Positions 33,786 to 44,864 of a stretch of DNA of 64,000 nt are shown here, piece after piece. The stretch is from Rhizophagus clarus (lineage: Eukaryota; Glomeromycota; Glomeromycetes; Glomerales; Glomeraceae). The translations under genes were made by a program, and so were the position numbers. How positions within the stretch are numbered: position 1 is the stretch's first letter; the number at the start of each line of letters is the position of its first letter. Location: positions 466,001-530,000 of the forward strand of contig BLAL01000025.1 of assembly GCA_015698045.1 (NCBI GenBank). Direction: 5' to 3'. The notes beneath the pieces were generated by a model. The model searched no databases. It had not been told where the DNA came from and saw only the letters and a list, made by a program, of their open reading frames with translations.

Positions 33786-34339
33786 ATACTATTAAGAATC
33801 CCCATCATACACTTTTAAAAAATTTTAAAAAGTTTCATCATACTGTGATACAAATTTCCTTTTTAGATGATCATGTGTAGTGACTTTTGTCATATACTTA
33901 ATAGTCAGCAAGAAAAAAAATTATCGTACACTCAATTAGTAGTAAAAAGACTTTGTTGTACACTTGTTTTATAATAAAAAAAGTCTTGGTGTATATTTAT
34001 AATCAAATTGTTGTGATTTTATTTATAAAAATGCTAGAACTATAGTTTTAGCAGTTTTATTTTGCGATTTTATATATAAAAATACTGGAACTATAATTTT
34101 CTGAAATTATCATTAGTTTAGAATCTTTTATATTACAATAAATAAAACTAAGAATAGTCGTACATTTGGAATTTTATTCAATTATCTTGAAAGTATATTT
34201 TGACTAAATTTTGATATAACTATTAAATGTTTATTGTATAAAATTAAAACTTTCTTGCTGATATCGTACACTTGAGCAAAATTTTGATGTACACTTTAGC
34301 AATTTCTCAGATGAGGTTCACTATATAAAATTGCTTGTA
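33786..34339. mobile_element. Unclassified insertion hosting the Tc1 element, left part
   Basis: It lies between the two LINE pieces at 33785 and about 35700. It holds GTACACTT words and one GCTAGAACTATAGTTTTAGC hairpin unit (about 34031). No coding signal. Termini and TSD are not clear. Confidence 0.45.
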
Positions 34340-35672
34340 CACTCCCCGACCAAAAGTCTCCGACCACTTTAAAACCGGAAAAAAATACACCAACTTCAAC
34401 ATTTAATTTCTTAATGATTTATAAATAAACATTGTAAAAAATTTATATAGTTTTATTCAGAAAAACGTGAATTTTATTAATATCTAGTTGGATTTCCGTG
34501 GCTATCTAATACAGCTTGAACCCTCCTTGGCAAACTTTCAACTAAATTTGTTAAAATTTCGGGTTCAATTTTATTCCATTCCTCCTCCAAGATTACCATT
34601 AATTCCTCAATATTTTTTGGATGAGGTTTGTGTTCCCGGACTCTCCTTTCCAAAACATCCCACAAATGTTCAATTGGGTTAAGGTCCGGGCTCTGTGCAG
34701 GCCATGGAAAGTCTATTATCGAATTATCCTCTTTCCATTGTTTAACCGTTCTTGCTCTATGCACTGGGGCATTGTCATCTTGAAAAATATATTGTGAATT
34801 GTTTTCTAAACTATTATAGAAGGGTAAAAAAGTGTTTTCTAATATTCCCATATATACAGAAGCATTAATACTACCAGAAACTTGGATTAAAGGACCAATT
34901 TTATCTTTCGCAAAACACCCCCATACCATAACACCTTGATTTCCGGATTTTACAGTTGGAATCAAGCAATCCACATCATATTTTTCATGTGGTTTACGCC
35001 AAACCCAGTGGTGTGCATCATTTTGGAATATCATAAAGCGGGATTCATCACTCCAAATGATAAAATTCCACTCATCATCCCAATCTCTTCTTTCACGGCA
35101 CCATTCTAGTCTTTTTTTACGATTTGCTTCAGAAACAAATGGTTTTCTCTTTCCAGCTCGTCCAAAAAAACCCTCAGAGTGTAAAGTACGTTTTATAGTA
35201 TTAGAGGATACTGAAATTGATAAAGATTCACTAAATTTTTTTGTCATTTCCTCTAGTGATTGTTGCCGGTCTTCCTTAAGTGTTCTTACAAGTTGTCTAA
35301 CGTTTCTTTCTGTGAGTTTTAGTGGCCTTCCCGAACGTGAAGAAGCTGTAATTTGTCCTGAATTTTTGTACCTCGTTATAGTATCATGGATAGTGCTTTT
35401 AGGGTGCCCAAGAATTTCCCCAATATTTCGTTCACTATGACCTCCTTTCCAGAGACCAATAATCTCTCCTCGCTCAAACTCAGTAAGTTCACGTCTTTGG
35501 GACATTATAAAAATATATTTTTTTTTTTATTTTCGGATAACTGAAAACAAGAGCTTCATGGGAAAAAAAAATTTTATATGTTTATATTTAATGGATTTGG
35601 CGTAAACAAACTTAATAGGTAATGATCGGCAATAAAAAAATCGGGTGGTCGGAGACTTTTGATCGGGGAGTG
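34340..35672 (-). mobile_element. Tc1-type transposon, apparently complete
   Basis: Terminal inverted repeats of at least 27 bp (34340-34366 and 35646-35672), starting CACTCCCCGAYCAAAAGTCT, differ at one position. TA target duplications are at 34338-34339 and 35673-35674. The whole element is 1333 bp with one intact ORF, unlike nearly every other element here, so it is probably recent. Confidence 0.97.
34477..35505 (-). CDS. Tc1/mariner transposase, DD34E, intact
   Basis: It encodes 342 residues, the normal length for Tc1. An N-terminal paired-like helix-turn-helix region is present (FERGEIIGLWKGGHSERNIG about 10-29; HPKSTIHDTITRY about 34-46), then the GRPLKLTERN hook (59-68) and a second HTH. 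The catalytic triad is D153 (WSDESRF), D244 (FQDDNAPVH) and E279 (SPDLNPIEHLWD), with 34 residues between D244 and E279. The protein cuts and pastes DNA at TA sites by binding the inverted repeats. Start MSQRRELTEF is the first Met, 141 bp inside the right TIR. No stop or frameshift is present. Base composition is clearly less AT-rich than the surroundings. Confidence 0.97.
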   Translation of the reverse strand: MSQRRELTEFERGEIIGLWKGGHSERNIGEILGHPKSTIHDTITRYKNSGQITASSRSGRPLKLTERNVRQLVRTLKEDRQQSLEEMTKKFSESLSISVSSNTIKRTLHSEGFFGRAGKRKPFVSEANRKKRLEWCRERRDWDDEWNFIIWSDESRFMIFQNDAHHWVWRKPHEKYDVDCLIPTVKSGNQGVMVWGCFAKDKIGPLIQVSGSINASVYMGILENTFLPFYNSLENNSQYIFQDDNAPVHRARTVKQWKEDNSIIDFPWPAQSPDLNPIEHLWDVLERRVREHKPHPKNIEELMVILEEEWNKIEPEILTNLVESLPRRVQAVLDSHGNPTRY

Positions 35673-35699
35673 TATTTAGGAGTCATCCTCCTAACCAAA

Positions 35700-36787
35700 A
35701 TAATTTGAAAAAAATATTCAATATAGCGGATTCCTTTTATCAATTGACAGATATTCAAGTTAACAAAAAGAAATCCACTTTATTATTAAAAAAACCAAGA
35801 AAACACAAGTCTAAACTGAAAAAATATGAATTAATACAGTTAGACTTTGAATTTGACAAGATAACCATCACTCCTACATCTCCATATGACTCTACTCGTA
35901 TACTAGGTGTTTATTTTGATAAATGAAATACATTTAAACTACAATGACTCAAATTTATAAAGAAATCTCAAATTTAAAGTATAAATTTGTGAGAAAGAAA
36001 ATAATAGACAAACATTTGATTTATATTTTTAATCACATGTTAATTCCTAAAATCGAATTTTGGTCACAACTCATAATCTTACCTTCGAATTTTATGAATA
36101 AGATTATGCATCCTTTTTTAAATATTTTTAAAAAAAATTACATCTGTCCATTTCAACGCCTGATGAAATTTTTTACGAAAAACTTTACAATATTAAAAAA
36201 ATTCAAGATAACCAACTACAAGCCAAAACTACCAATCTTTTGATACAATTGAATGACCGTTTATTATTAGGATATATCACTTACTTACATTTATGAAAAT
36301 TACAATATAAAGAATAACTACTGAATTCGTTATTACATTTTATTCCTGATCATATTATTAAAAGATATACAAATAATTTTCTCGTTTCATCTCTTGTGTT
36401 ATTATTTTCTCAAAATATTACTTTATGTAATAATTTTATTAATTCATTTAATTTCAAAATATCCCTTATTAATTTATTATTAGAAAAATATAATTGTCAT
36501 TTTATCTTTTTCAAAAAATATTGAATTATATTTTTAGAATAATTACTTAACGAAAAAGATTATGTACTTTCTAAAGAAAATATTTGTGTTAAATTTGACA
36601 TCTCCTTCAATGTAACCTTAATATGGTGTAATATCATGATTTTGAACATTAATATTAATACTGACATTTTATGTCTAATTAACAAACATTACAATTAAAA
36701 TTTCACTTTAATTTCAGTATACATCGCTAGATTCTCTAAAGACTCAGAAAAACTTAGGAAATAAAAAAATTATAGTACAAAACTAAT
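35700..36787 (+). pseudogene. LINE 1 RT C-terminal part, decayed
   Basis: It reads LKKIFNIADSFYQLTDIQVN then KKKSTLLLKKPRKHKSKL, the RT region after FMDD, followed by FDKITITPTSPYDSTRILGV and KYKFVRKKIIDKHLIYIFNH (about 35975). Homologous blocks lie in the minus-strand LINE at 54161-54800. Frames of 73 and 99 codons are separated by TGA. The segment is cut at 36787 by an 8-bp-TSD element. Confidence 0.78.
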
Positions 36788-37169
36788 AGGACCCCGAACA
36801 ATATATATATAGGTCAGATGAAAATTTCAAAATTTACTATGATCAATAAGCAAATTATTTTAAGTTCTGCTAAGCAAACTCTTATTATAACTTTTGAATT
36901 TTTTATTCTGCTAAGCAATTTTTTTTCTGACATATATAACTTTATTTAAGTATAAAAAGATAATTTAATTATAATAAATATATATATAGTAATAGAAAAT
37001 TAATTTTTTATATCATTGCGAAAAAAAATTGTGAAATTAATTCACTAAATATTAATAGGAATAATTTATTTAACACATCCCTGCGTTATAACGCACCCCT
37101 TATCACGTGTTTAATTGTTTTTATAATCTTAAGCTGTTAAGCGCATTGCAACTTTTTATTATTTTATCA

Positions 37170-37410
37170 TTTCGTCTCCAAGAGGCGTTCCTATAAAAAA
37201 ACTAATAAAAAAACATTAGAAATGTTCTTAAACAAAATTAACAAAAAAAAAGAAATAAACCCTACCTTTTTGTCTCCAGAAGTCTCTGGGGTGCTTCTAT
37301 AAAAAAAAGATAATAGAGGAACGTTAAGGAATATTCTTAAACGAGATTAACGAAAAAAAAGAAACAACCCTTACCTTTTCATTTCCAGATGTCTCTAAGG
37401 GCGTTCCAGG
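37170..37410 (-). repeat. Three-unit micro-exon-like array in the MULE-like element
   Basis: On the minus strand the middle core 37296-37266 (31 nt) is bounded by TTTTTTATAG and GTAGGG. The unit before it ends at 37375 with GTAAGG, and the one after it starts at 37190 after TTTTTTATAG. Cores share GAACGCC/AAGCACC starts and GGAGACRAAAAG-like ends. Spacers carry TTCTAATGTT and TTAAC words before the pyrimidine tract. Confidence 0.72.
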
Positions 37411-39110
37411 TATGGCATTTTTTTTCTTGTCTTTTTTCAATTTCGTTTTCATATTTCATTTTTATTAACTATTTTTTCTTCTTTTTATGGTTTATCTTTC
37501 GTTAATTTATTCCTCTTTTCTTTTTGTTTTCATTCACTTTCTTCTTTTTCATTATCACTCCTTTTTCCTTTCATTCTCATGATCGTTTCATCCTTATCAC
37601 TATTTTGTTCTCATCGTTGTTTCATCTTTATCAATCATCATTTCGTCTTTATCATCAATTATCATTTCGTCCTTATCATCAATTATCGTTTTGTCTGTCC
37701 TTATCATCGATTATTGTTTCATACATCTGTTTTCATCATTTCGTCTTTATCATTAATTATCATTTCATCCTCATCATCGATTTCATTTTATCATCATCAT
37801 TTCGCCTCCTTTTTTTTTAGGTCTTAGTTTTGCGAACAAGGTATGGCATTTTTTCTTTTCTTTTTTTTCAATTTCATTTTCATATTTCATTTTTACTAAC
37901 TATTTTTTCTTCTTTTTATGGTTTATCTTTCATTAATTTATTCCCCTTTTCTTTCGTTTTCATTCACCTTCTTCTTTTTCATTATCGCTCCTTTTTCCTT
38001 TCATTTTCATGATCGTTTCATCCTTATCACCATTTTGTCCTCATCATTGTTTCATCCTCATCAATCATCGTTTTGTCTTCATCATCAATTATTATTTCGT
38101 CCTTATCATCAATTATCGTTTTGTCTGTCCTTATCATCGATTATTGTTTCATACATCTGTTTTCATCGCTTCGTCTTTATCATTAATTATCATTTCATCC
38201 TCATCATCAATTTCATTTTATCATCATCATTTCGCCTCCTTTTTTTTTAGGTCTTAGTTTTGCGAACAAGGTATGGCATTTTTTCTTTTCTTTTTTTTCA
38301 ATTTCATTTTCATATTTCATTTTTACTAACTATTTTTTCTTCTTTTTATGGTTTATCTTTCGTTAATTTATTTCCCTTTTCTTTCGTTTTCATTCACCTT
38401 CTTCTTTTTCATTATTGCTCCTTTTCCTTTCATTCTCATGATCATTTCATCCTTATCACCATTTTATCCTCATCGTTGTTTCATCCTCATCAATCATCGT
38501 TTTGTCTTCATCATCAATTATTATTTCGTCCTTATCATCAATTATCGTTTTGTCTGTTCTTATCTTTGATTATTGTTTCATCCATCCTCATCACCAATTA
38601 TCATTTTGTCTTCATCAATTATCATTTCATTCTCATCATCAATTATCATTTCATCCTTATCATTTCGTTCTTATCATTGTTTTGTTTTTATCATTGTTTT
38701 ATTCTTGTCATCTTTTCATTTCTCCTTATCATCTTTTCATCTTTTCATTCCTTTCTTATCATCTCTTCGTTTTTTATCATCCTTTCATTTTGTTCATCTC
38801 CCTTTTGTCATCCTTTCATTTTTTTGTCACCTTCTCGTCATCTTTTCTTTTTTTTGCCCCTCCCATTATCTTTTTATTTTCATTTCTATTCCCTTTCATT
38901 TTGTCTCTATTTTCTTTTGTTTTCGATCCTGTTCCTTTTATTTTCGCATTCTTTCCCTCTTCTTTTCACTATCTTTCTTTTTTTTTACTATATCTTTTGT
39001 TTCCTATCATCTTCGTTATCTCCAATTATTTGTTTCTAATATTATTTCCATTATTTCTCTCTCTTATTATCATAATTGTTAGGCTTCTCTTTTTTGTATC
39101 ATTATTATCA
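37410..39110 (+). repeat. 430-bp polypyrimidine tandem repeat with 20-nt splice-bounded core
   Basis: Units run 37410-37840, 37841-38270 and a diverging third from 38271. Each starts GTATGGCATTTTTTCTT and runs 400 nt as TTTCATCCTTATCATCAATT-like pyrimidine-rich sequence. It ends CCTCCTTTTTTTTTAG followed by the same 20-nt core GTCTTAGTTTTGCGAACAAG (37821-37840 and 38251-38270). Read as splicing signals, this is GT...(Y)n...AG around a 20-nt exon. Frames up to 259 codons here are composition artefacts. Confidence 0.85.
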
Positions 39111-39381
39111 TTACTAGTTATGTTAAAGATAAATAATTGTAAAAAATATTACCTTTAATAAACAGGGTTTAAAGGAATAAAGTTATAGTTTAATATATAA
39201 ATTTTGTTATTTTTTTTGTACAATAAATTTTAGCCAATTATTTTAATTCTTGACGATAATCTAAATTAAACTGCAACCAATAAAATTTATCACATGATAG
39301 GGGTGCGTTACAACGCAGGGTGCGTTAAATAAATTTACTCATATTAATAAATTAATAATATAAAATGATATACCAATTTCG

Positions 39382-41397
39382 CAAAGTTTATTATTGATCT
39401 CTTCCTGCTGATCACTCAGCCCAAAAATTTTTGAAAGTTTTTGCGAACTTTCCTCTAATAAAACTCCACCCTTTCTCACGGAAATGGACGCAAATGACGT
39501 GAAAACTATTAAGGAAGTGACTTCGAACTCTTTTAAAAAACACCTCAGTGAAATTTTTCAAACTATTCTACCCCTATGTTCTCAGCTTTGCGAAGGCCTA
39601 ACGGTGACAATGGCTGGAGCGGCTAAGGTTTTTGACAAAGTACCCACCTATCGACTGGACCCTGGCTTAGCAAAAGTTAAGCCTAAAGCTTTCCAACAAC
39701 AAGTGGTTGCTTCTACGGTCATCGCCACTTTGGCTAACTGGTCTTTCTCTATCCTTCTTGAACAGCTCGTCTTCCCCACCTACGATAAGATTGCACTTGA
39801 GGTGGAGGAGGTACTCGCAGCACAAACATTAAGGCATCAATCGGAAATCGACCTGCTGACAGATCAGTTGACAAAGACTGGCATGGCACAAACGCCCAAA
39901 GATCATGCAGATTTACCGGATTTAGACATGGATGTGGATCTATTGCACCAATCAACGTCTTCAAAGGCTAATCCACCTCATACTTCCTCTGAAACAAGTA
40001 ATAACTCCTGGAAACAGGTTTTGACTAAGAATCAGAAAAAAAAGCTGAAGAAACAAGAGAAGCGCGTGAAAAAAGCTAAATTCCTACAGGAAGCTGCCTC
40101 ACTCAACTCTTCGACTGCATCACCTGACTCTACCCTTGATAGTCAAAAGCTCATACTCTCGCAACTCCAGACACAACCATCTGCCTCCGCAAAGCGCAGC
40201 GAAAAAAGTGATGATAAGATCGCCTCGCTTATAACGAAGAAACGCAAAAATGAGAGTAGTACAGGAGACAATAACCTTATTATCACTGGTTACCAACCTG
40301 AGGAGAACGACAAGAACCTCACCTTGGAACTAGTGGTTTATGATATCCCAGCCAAATGGACAAATTATCAGCTCCTCAGCGAACTTAATAAATGGGAAAA
40401 AGTGGTGTCTGTCAGCACGCGAGTGCAAAAGAAATACCAAACAGCAAGGGTCAGACTCATACCCAATCATAATTGACTTAAGGCATATAATAATGGTGAC
40501 TGGACAGTTTCCCTCAGCTCTCTTCCTGTACGATGGTTTCCGGCAGCTTGGTCTCTTTCAGAACGAAAACAACGTGAAAAATTCCAGGCGGCAATCACAA
40601 ATATCCCCGCAAATATGACGATTGAGTCACTATTCCCTGAAGGCACTTCAGGCCCATTCATCAACAAAAGCAATCTCCAATCTTTCAAGATCATTCAAGA
40701 ACAGGATGGTACTAGGACTCTCATAGGCTACTTCGCAACGTGGGATGCGTTATCCCGTAGGTTAGCCAAGAATCAAATGTGGAAACAGACTGAATTAGCT
40801 TAGTGCAAACATTCCACTCCATTCTTCCGTTCGACAAGACGACAGCCCAAGGCTACAGGCTCAGGCTCAAACTTCTCTCCTCACAAGAAGGCAGGCTCTT
40901 CTTCAGCTTTGATTGGATCAAATCGCATGCCTCTTGGATCACGCAAGTCACGTAACTATAACAATCATGAAAATAATACTAACTCGCTTAATCTCATGCA
41001 ATCTCAGAAACTTGCAGGACGTTCAACTTCTTCTAACACAAACAAGAGATCGCGTAAGTCCGGCAATGGGCACCCAGGTAATCTTAACAAGGTGAAAATC
41101 AAGCTTTTGCTGGAACAGCTCATTAGTTTATGTTGCTAGCATACTAGAAACAGATAGTTAGTCATAGATGGGATGGTTTTCCTAGCTGGTCAGTTGTTAC
41201 AGAGTAGATTATTTTCTCCAATATTTCTTTTTTCTTTTCTCGTTTCCTTTATTCCTTTATATTAGTAGTTAATGTTTCAGGCGGATGGTAAGACAGGTCC
41301 TTTGAGGCTTGAAGCAACGTTAATTGTATTCTAGTGGTACGTTATTGTACCCTCATTTTACATAATAAACAGAGTGCGGCTCCAACGCCTTTAAAAC

Positions 41398-41425
<28 letters not shown>
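39382..41425 (+). mobile_element. ORF1-only retroelement with poly(A) tail and 13-bp TSD
   Basis: It is flanked by TATACCAATTTCG at 39369-39381 and 41426-41438, and the 3' end is an uninterrupted A run (41398-41425). These are marks of target-primed reverse transcription. It has a 5' leader, one gag-like frame and a 3' UTR ending ACATAATAAACAGAGTGCGG, but no endonuclease or RT. Base composition is much richer in GC than the surroundings. A decayed relative is at 4340-5740, also without RT. This recalls mammalian HAL1 elements; the parallel is inference. Confidence 0.9.
39484..41139 (+). pseudogene. Gag-like ORF1 protein of the ORF1-only element, two stops
   Basis: One frame of 552 codons runs from ATG 39484 to TAG 41139. 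It is broken by TGA at 40474-40476 and TAG at 40801-40803, each one transition from a sense codon. The N-terminal half is helical, with no recognised domain. A Lys-rich basic stretch follows (NQKKKLKKQEKRVKKAKF, residues about 183-200). Next is a region with ELVVYDIPAKWTNYQLL (about 282-298) and, after the first stop, DWTVSLSSLPVRWFPAAWSL and SERKQREKF, shaped like an RRM-type LINE ORF1 domain. The C-terminus is Ser/Arg/Asn-rich. No zinc knuckle was seen. Such proteins bind the element RNA; function here is inferred. Confidence 0.8.
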
Positions 41426-41429
<4 letters not shown>

Positions 41430-42354
41430 CCAATTTCGGAATTTTTAATTTTTTAAAAATAGTTTTAAAATTTGGAATTTTTTATAAATATTATTATATT
41501 TAGATTTATAAATTATTGCCAACCCTTATAAACAACTTCTTAAAGTTAACAAGTTGATTTAAAATAAAAAAAATTACACTTTAAAATTAAAATCACTTAT
41601 ACGATAAATAATTAAAAGTACAAAAGTTGGTCGCATTCCACGAATATTAATCCAATCATTCTAAAATTGTTATTGTAAATAGATTCGACCTCGCTGAACA
41701 ACTTTTTAAATATAAAAAAGTAATTTCATTTGACCAAAGTGATGTTATTACATCCTGAAGTTAAAAGAGAAAAAAAAAATTTTTTGAAGTTAGTACTGTT
41801 TAAAAAATATAATTATCTTCACAAATATTATACTTAAAATCATAAAAATTGAAATACAAATACTTTTTACAACTGCTGAACAATTTACTTAAACATAAAA
41901 AGGTAATTTCATTTGTCCAAAATTCATTTTATATATGAGTAAAATTAGCAAACAAAAAATAAGAATATGAGAATATTATTATAAAAACATGATTTTTTTT
42001 ATAAATATTAAATACAATATTGTGTTTATAAAATTAAAATGTGTAAAATAATAGAAAAGAAATATCAGTTTAAAAAAATTTTTTGTAAAAAAATTTTTTT
42101 AATATACGTGTAAAATTAAAATTTTCTCTCTTTATATATATATATGAAAATCTTTGTTATACGAATAAGGGGTTCTGCTACGCAAATATAATTACTCAGG
42201 TGAAATAAAAATAAGTTTAGCTACGCATTTAAATATCTAACCAACTAAAAATTTTATATTAAAATAAGCAAATAAAAGTCTTACATAAGGTTTTTTTTTA
42301 TATGATCATTAAGCAAACTCAAATTTAACATATTTATATATTGTTTGGAGTTCT

Positions 42355-44300
42355 AAACCAATCCTACTTAATTTGGACAACCAGGATAACCTTCTTATTG
42401 GAACTCCTACAAAAAAAGTCAATTTTAATAACTCTTCTTTTAATTTAGAACATTATAACATTATTTCTATCACTGACAAACTCAAAATCAGTTAATGCAA
42501 AGGTTGCAATAACACAACCTTTCTATTTTCTCCCAATAAATCACGATGTGGACAACAATAAGTTTCTCTATGCAATATAGATGTTACCTTTAAAAATACC
42601 ACCATACTTTACACTGGACAAAAAATGTCTTCTACCACCACTGGTACATAAATTATTCTGGTAAATTACAACAACTTTTCAACATTACCTGCTCTACACT
42701 CACCTTCCTTACCTCATACGATACACATTGGAAATGATGAATTGCCCACCACACATCATTATACTGATGATTACAACACCTTTTCTTTAAACCTATTTTT
42801 CGCTAACTTTGAATATAATACTAAATCTGAAGAATTATTTATTATTTAACAACATCTTTTTAATCACAGTGATATTACGTTTTACACAAATGGTTTCTTG
42901 ATTAATGCAAACTCTCCTCAAGTCTCGATGACTGCTAAATTCATAGTTGTCTCAGATTCTCAACTCATAACACATTCTTTTACTTCAACTTTAGAGAACT
43001 GGCCTTCTTTTCTCAGAGCTGAGATTAGTACCATATTATATACGCTAATAGTCTCTTTTCAAAATTCTAACATAGATATTTTTACTGACAGTCAAAATGC
43101 AATAGACATAATTAGAAAACTCTCATGGTCATGTCATCTTACTTCTCGTGACTTCTTTAAATTTCCTAATAACAATATTATTTAGAATAATATTTATCAT
43201 CTCATACATACAAAGAATATTACTATTCGTTTTAAAAAGGTAAAAGCATATACGGACAATATCTTCAACAATCATATTGATTTTCTTTATCTTCTATATT
43301 AATTATCAAAAAATAATTTTTTAACAACATTTTGTATCTTTCTCGTTAGGATATTTTTCATGTTGAGCAAAAGTTTTGTTCATTTATGAAATATTATAAT
43401 AATTGTAAAAATTTCTTAGATTTTCTCTCATTACCATAAAATAGGAAATATACGTCTAGTGTTGATTAAAAATTAACATTTCTCATTTTCATTAATAATA
43501 GTGATAATCTAGTCATAGACTTCTCGCAACATAATAAAAAACTATTTAAATATAAGATGTTGGCTGAATAGTTACCTGTTCTCGAAAAAACTAAAAAACA
43601 ATTCACATTAATATATGGTGATGCCAACTGTTTACTTTATCAAGAGTTCTTGGAAACTTTTTTTCATATTTGGATTTGTCCATACCAAGAAAATTATATT
43701 CACAACATTTATAATAAATTTAAAAACTCTATTTTAGATGCAATTCTTAATCATAATCCTACTTTAAGTCTTCCTGATTTAATGTTAGACTTTAATACAT
43801 TAGATTTATTCTCCAACCTTCAGAATACGAATATATTTAATTTTATAGATATTTTGAAAGGTTTAGTTCCTTTCACTCTTTGTGATTTTATAGTACAATA
43901 TTTGTCACATTCAAAATTAGCTCCTTTGTTGATGAACATTTATGACAAAATTTATGAAGATTATTCTACACTTTGGCATGATCGATATGCAGGATTTGTC
44001 ATTACTGAAGATACTTTAAGCATTACTCGTCAAATGAAACGTTTTTATCATTTTAAAATGAAATTTAATAATGATAATAATTTTTTTTATTTGTTTTTAA
44101 GTAATAATAATTTTTTATTATATTTTAATTTTTTTGATTTTATTTCTTATTTTATTAAATATAATTCAAAATACATAGAATTATTATACCTATAGGGTTA
44201 CTTAATTGCTAGACTTATTTCTCATTATAGTAGTACATTTGTGTGAGTCTTTTGGCCTTTATTGATTATTATTTAGTTTGTCTTTTTTTTGGGGGGGTTA
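42355..44300 (+). pseudogene. LINE 1 RNase H and C-terminal region, decayed
   Basis: TFYTNGFLINANSPQVSMTA at about 42872 matches the first RNase H motif, with Asn in place of the catalytic Asp (GAT-to-AAT would be one transition). RAEISTILYTL carries the Glu and DIFTDSQNAIDII (about 43073) the next Asp. A 181-codon open stretch (43650-44195) includes ETFFHIWICPYQENYIHNIY and DILKGLVPFTLCDFI, the C-terminal domain of the family. Decay to about 44600 obscures the 3' end. Confidence 0.75.
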
Positions 44301-44864
44301 TTTGGGTTGTCAGTAGGGGATGGGGTGTTATAGTTTTCTAATCTTTAGAGAAAATTGGGATTTATAGTCCAGCAGAGTCTTCTAGTATCAATTGGACATT
44401 AGTATCATAGTATCGTTTAATTGTTTTGCAGTTAGTTATGATTCATATAACTTGTACTCTTATTACAGACTTACCTTCGGGTATTTGATGTAATCTCCTT
44501 TTTTCTTTTTGAAAAGGATTTATCTTTTTGCTCCTATAATTTATTTTTACAGACTTTAATAGTTGTAATAGAATTTTTAGATATTTTTATTAAACTTAAT
44601 ATAATTTATAATTAAAATTTTACTAAAAAAAGAGCTAATTTAACATTAATATTCTTTAGTAATTCAATTACTAAATTTTTTTTTTTAAAAAAAAAATTAT
44701 TTATTCAATTATATTAAGATTTAAAATTTAATATTATATAATGTTAGTTATTATTATAAATAAAAACATTCTTAAAAAATGATATTATTCAATTATATAT
44801 TTATATAATAAAGTAATTTGCACAAATAAAAATTTTTCAATATTTTTAATTTACTAAAAATATA
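44301..44864. other. LINE 3' end and intergenic spacer
   Basis: It holds G-rich GGGGGGGTTATTTGGG (44291-44306), TCTCCTTTTTTCTTTTTGAAAA and then A/T sequence. The LINE 3' end is probably near 44600. The rest is the 3' flank of the chaperone gene. Confidence 0.45.

Larger units (their letters stand above)
37058..39340. mobile_element. MULE-like element with polypyrimidine repeats, 9-bp TSD
   Basis: It is flanked by identical 9-bp ATATTAATA (37049-37057 and 39341-39349). The empty site is seen in the sister element at about 56,900. Terminal inverted repeats are about 50 bp: GGAATAATTTATTTAACACA on the left and, reversed, GAGTAAATTTATTTAACGCA on the right, each followed by CCCTGCGTT(A/G)TAACGCACCCC. 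A 9-bp TSD suggests Mutator-like mobilisation; no transposase is present. Cargo is a minus-strand micro-exon-like array and 430-bp pyrimidine repeats. Confidence 0.88.
36788..42354. mobile_element. AGGAYCC-family element with two nested insertions
   Basis: The left end is AGGACCCCGAACAATATATA; the right end, reversed, is AGAACTCCAAACAATATATA. Flanking 8-mers AAACTAAT (36780-36787) and AAACCAAT (42355-42362) differ by one transition. Without the MULE-like element (37058-39340) and the retroelement (39382-41425) it is about 1.2 kb, like the 54942-56112 copy, and non-coding. Confidence 0.85.
18096..44620 (+). mobile_element. Single LINE dispersed over 26 kb by nested insertions
   Basis: When the insertions are removed, the remaining pieces on the plus strand read in the order of one non-LTR retrotransposon. 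They are ORF1 with CCHC knuckle (18120-19775), the ORF1 tail and endonuclease start (23446-24296), endonuclease and RT (28996-30942), RT (32347-32525, about 33650-33785, 35700-36787), and RNase H to the 3' end (42355-about 44600). Junctions read through the target duplications into the next piece. Examples are GLD/VGF at the 24.3/29.0 kb break and the RT stretch at the 30.9/32.3 kb break. Summed length is about 8 kb. Many stops show that it is old. Confidence 0.85.

Noticed and set aside
38260-39039. 259-codon open frame in the MULE-like element
   Set aside because: It lies in a 430-bp pyrimidine tandem repeat; several overlapping frames are open and none is conserved between units as protein.
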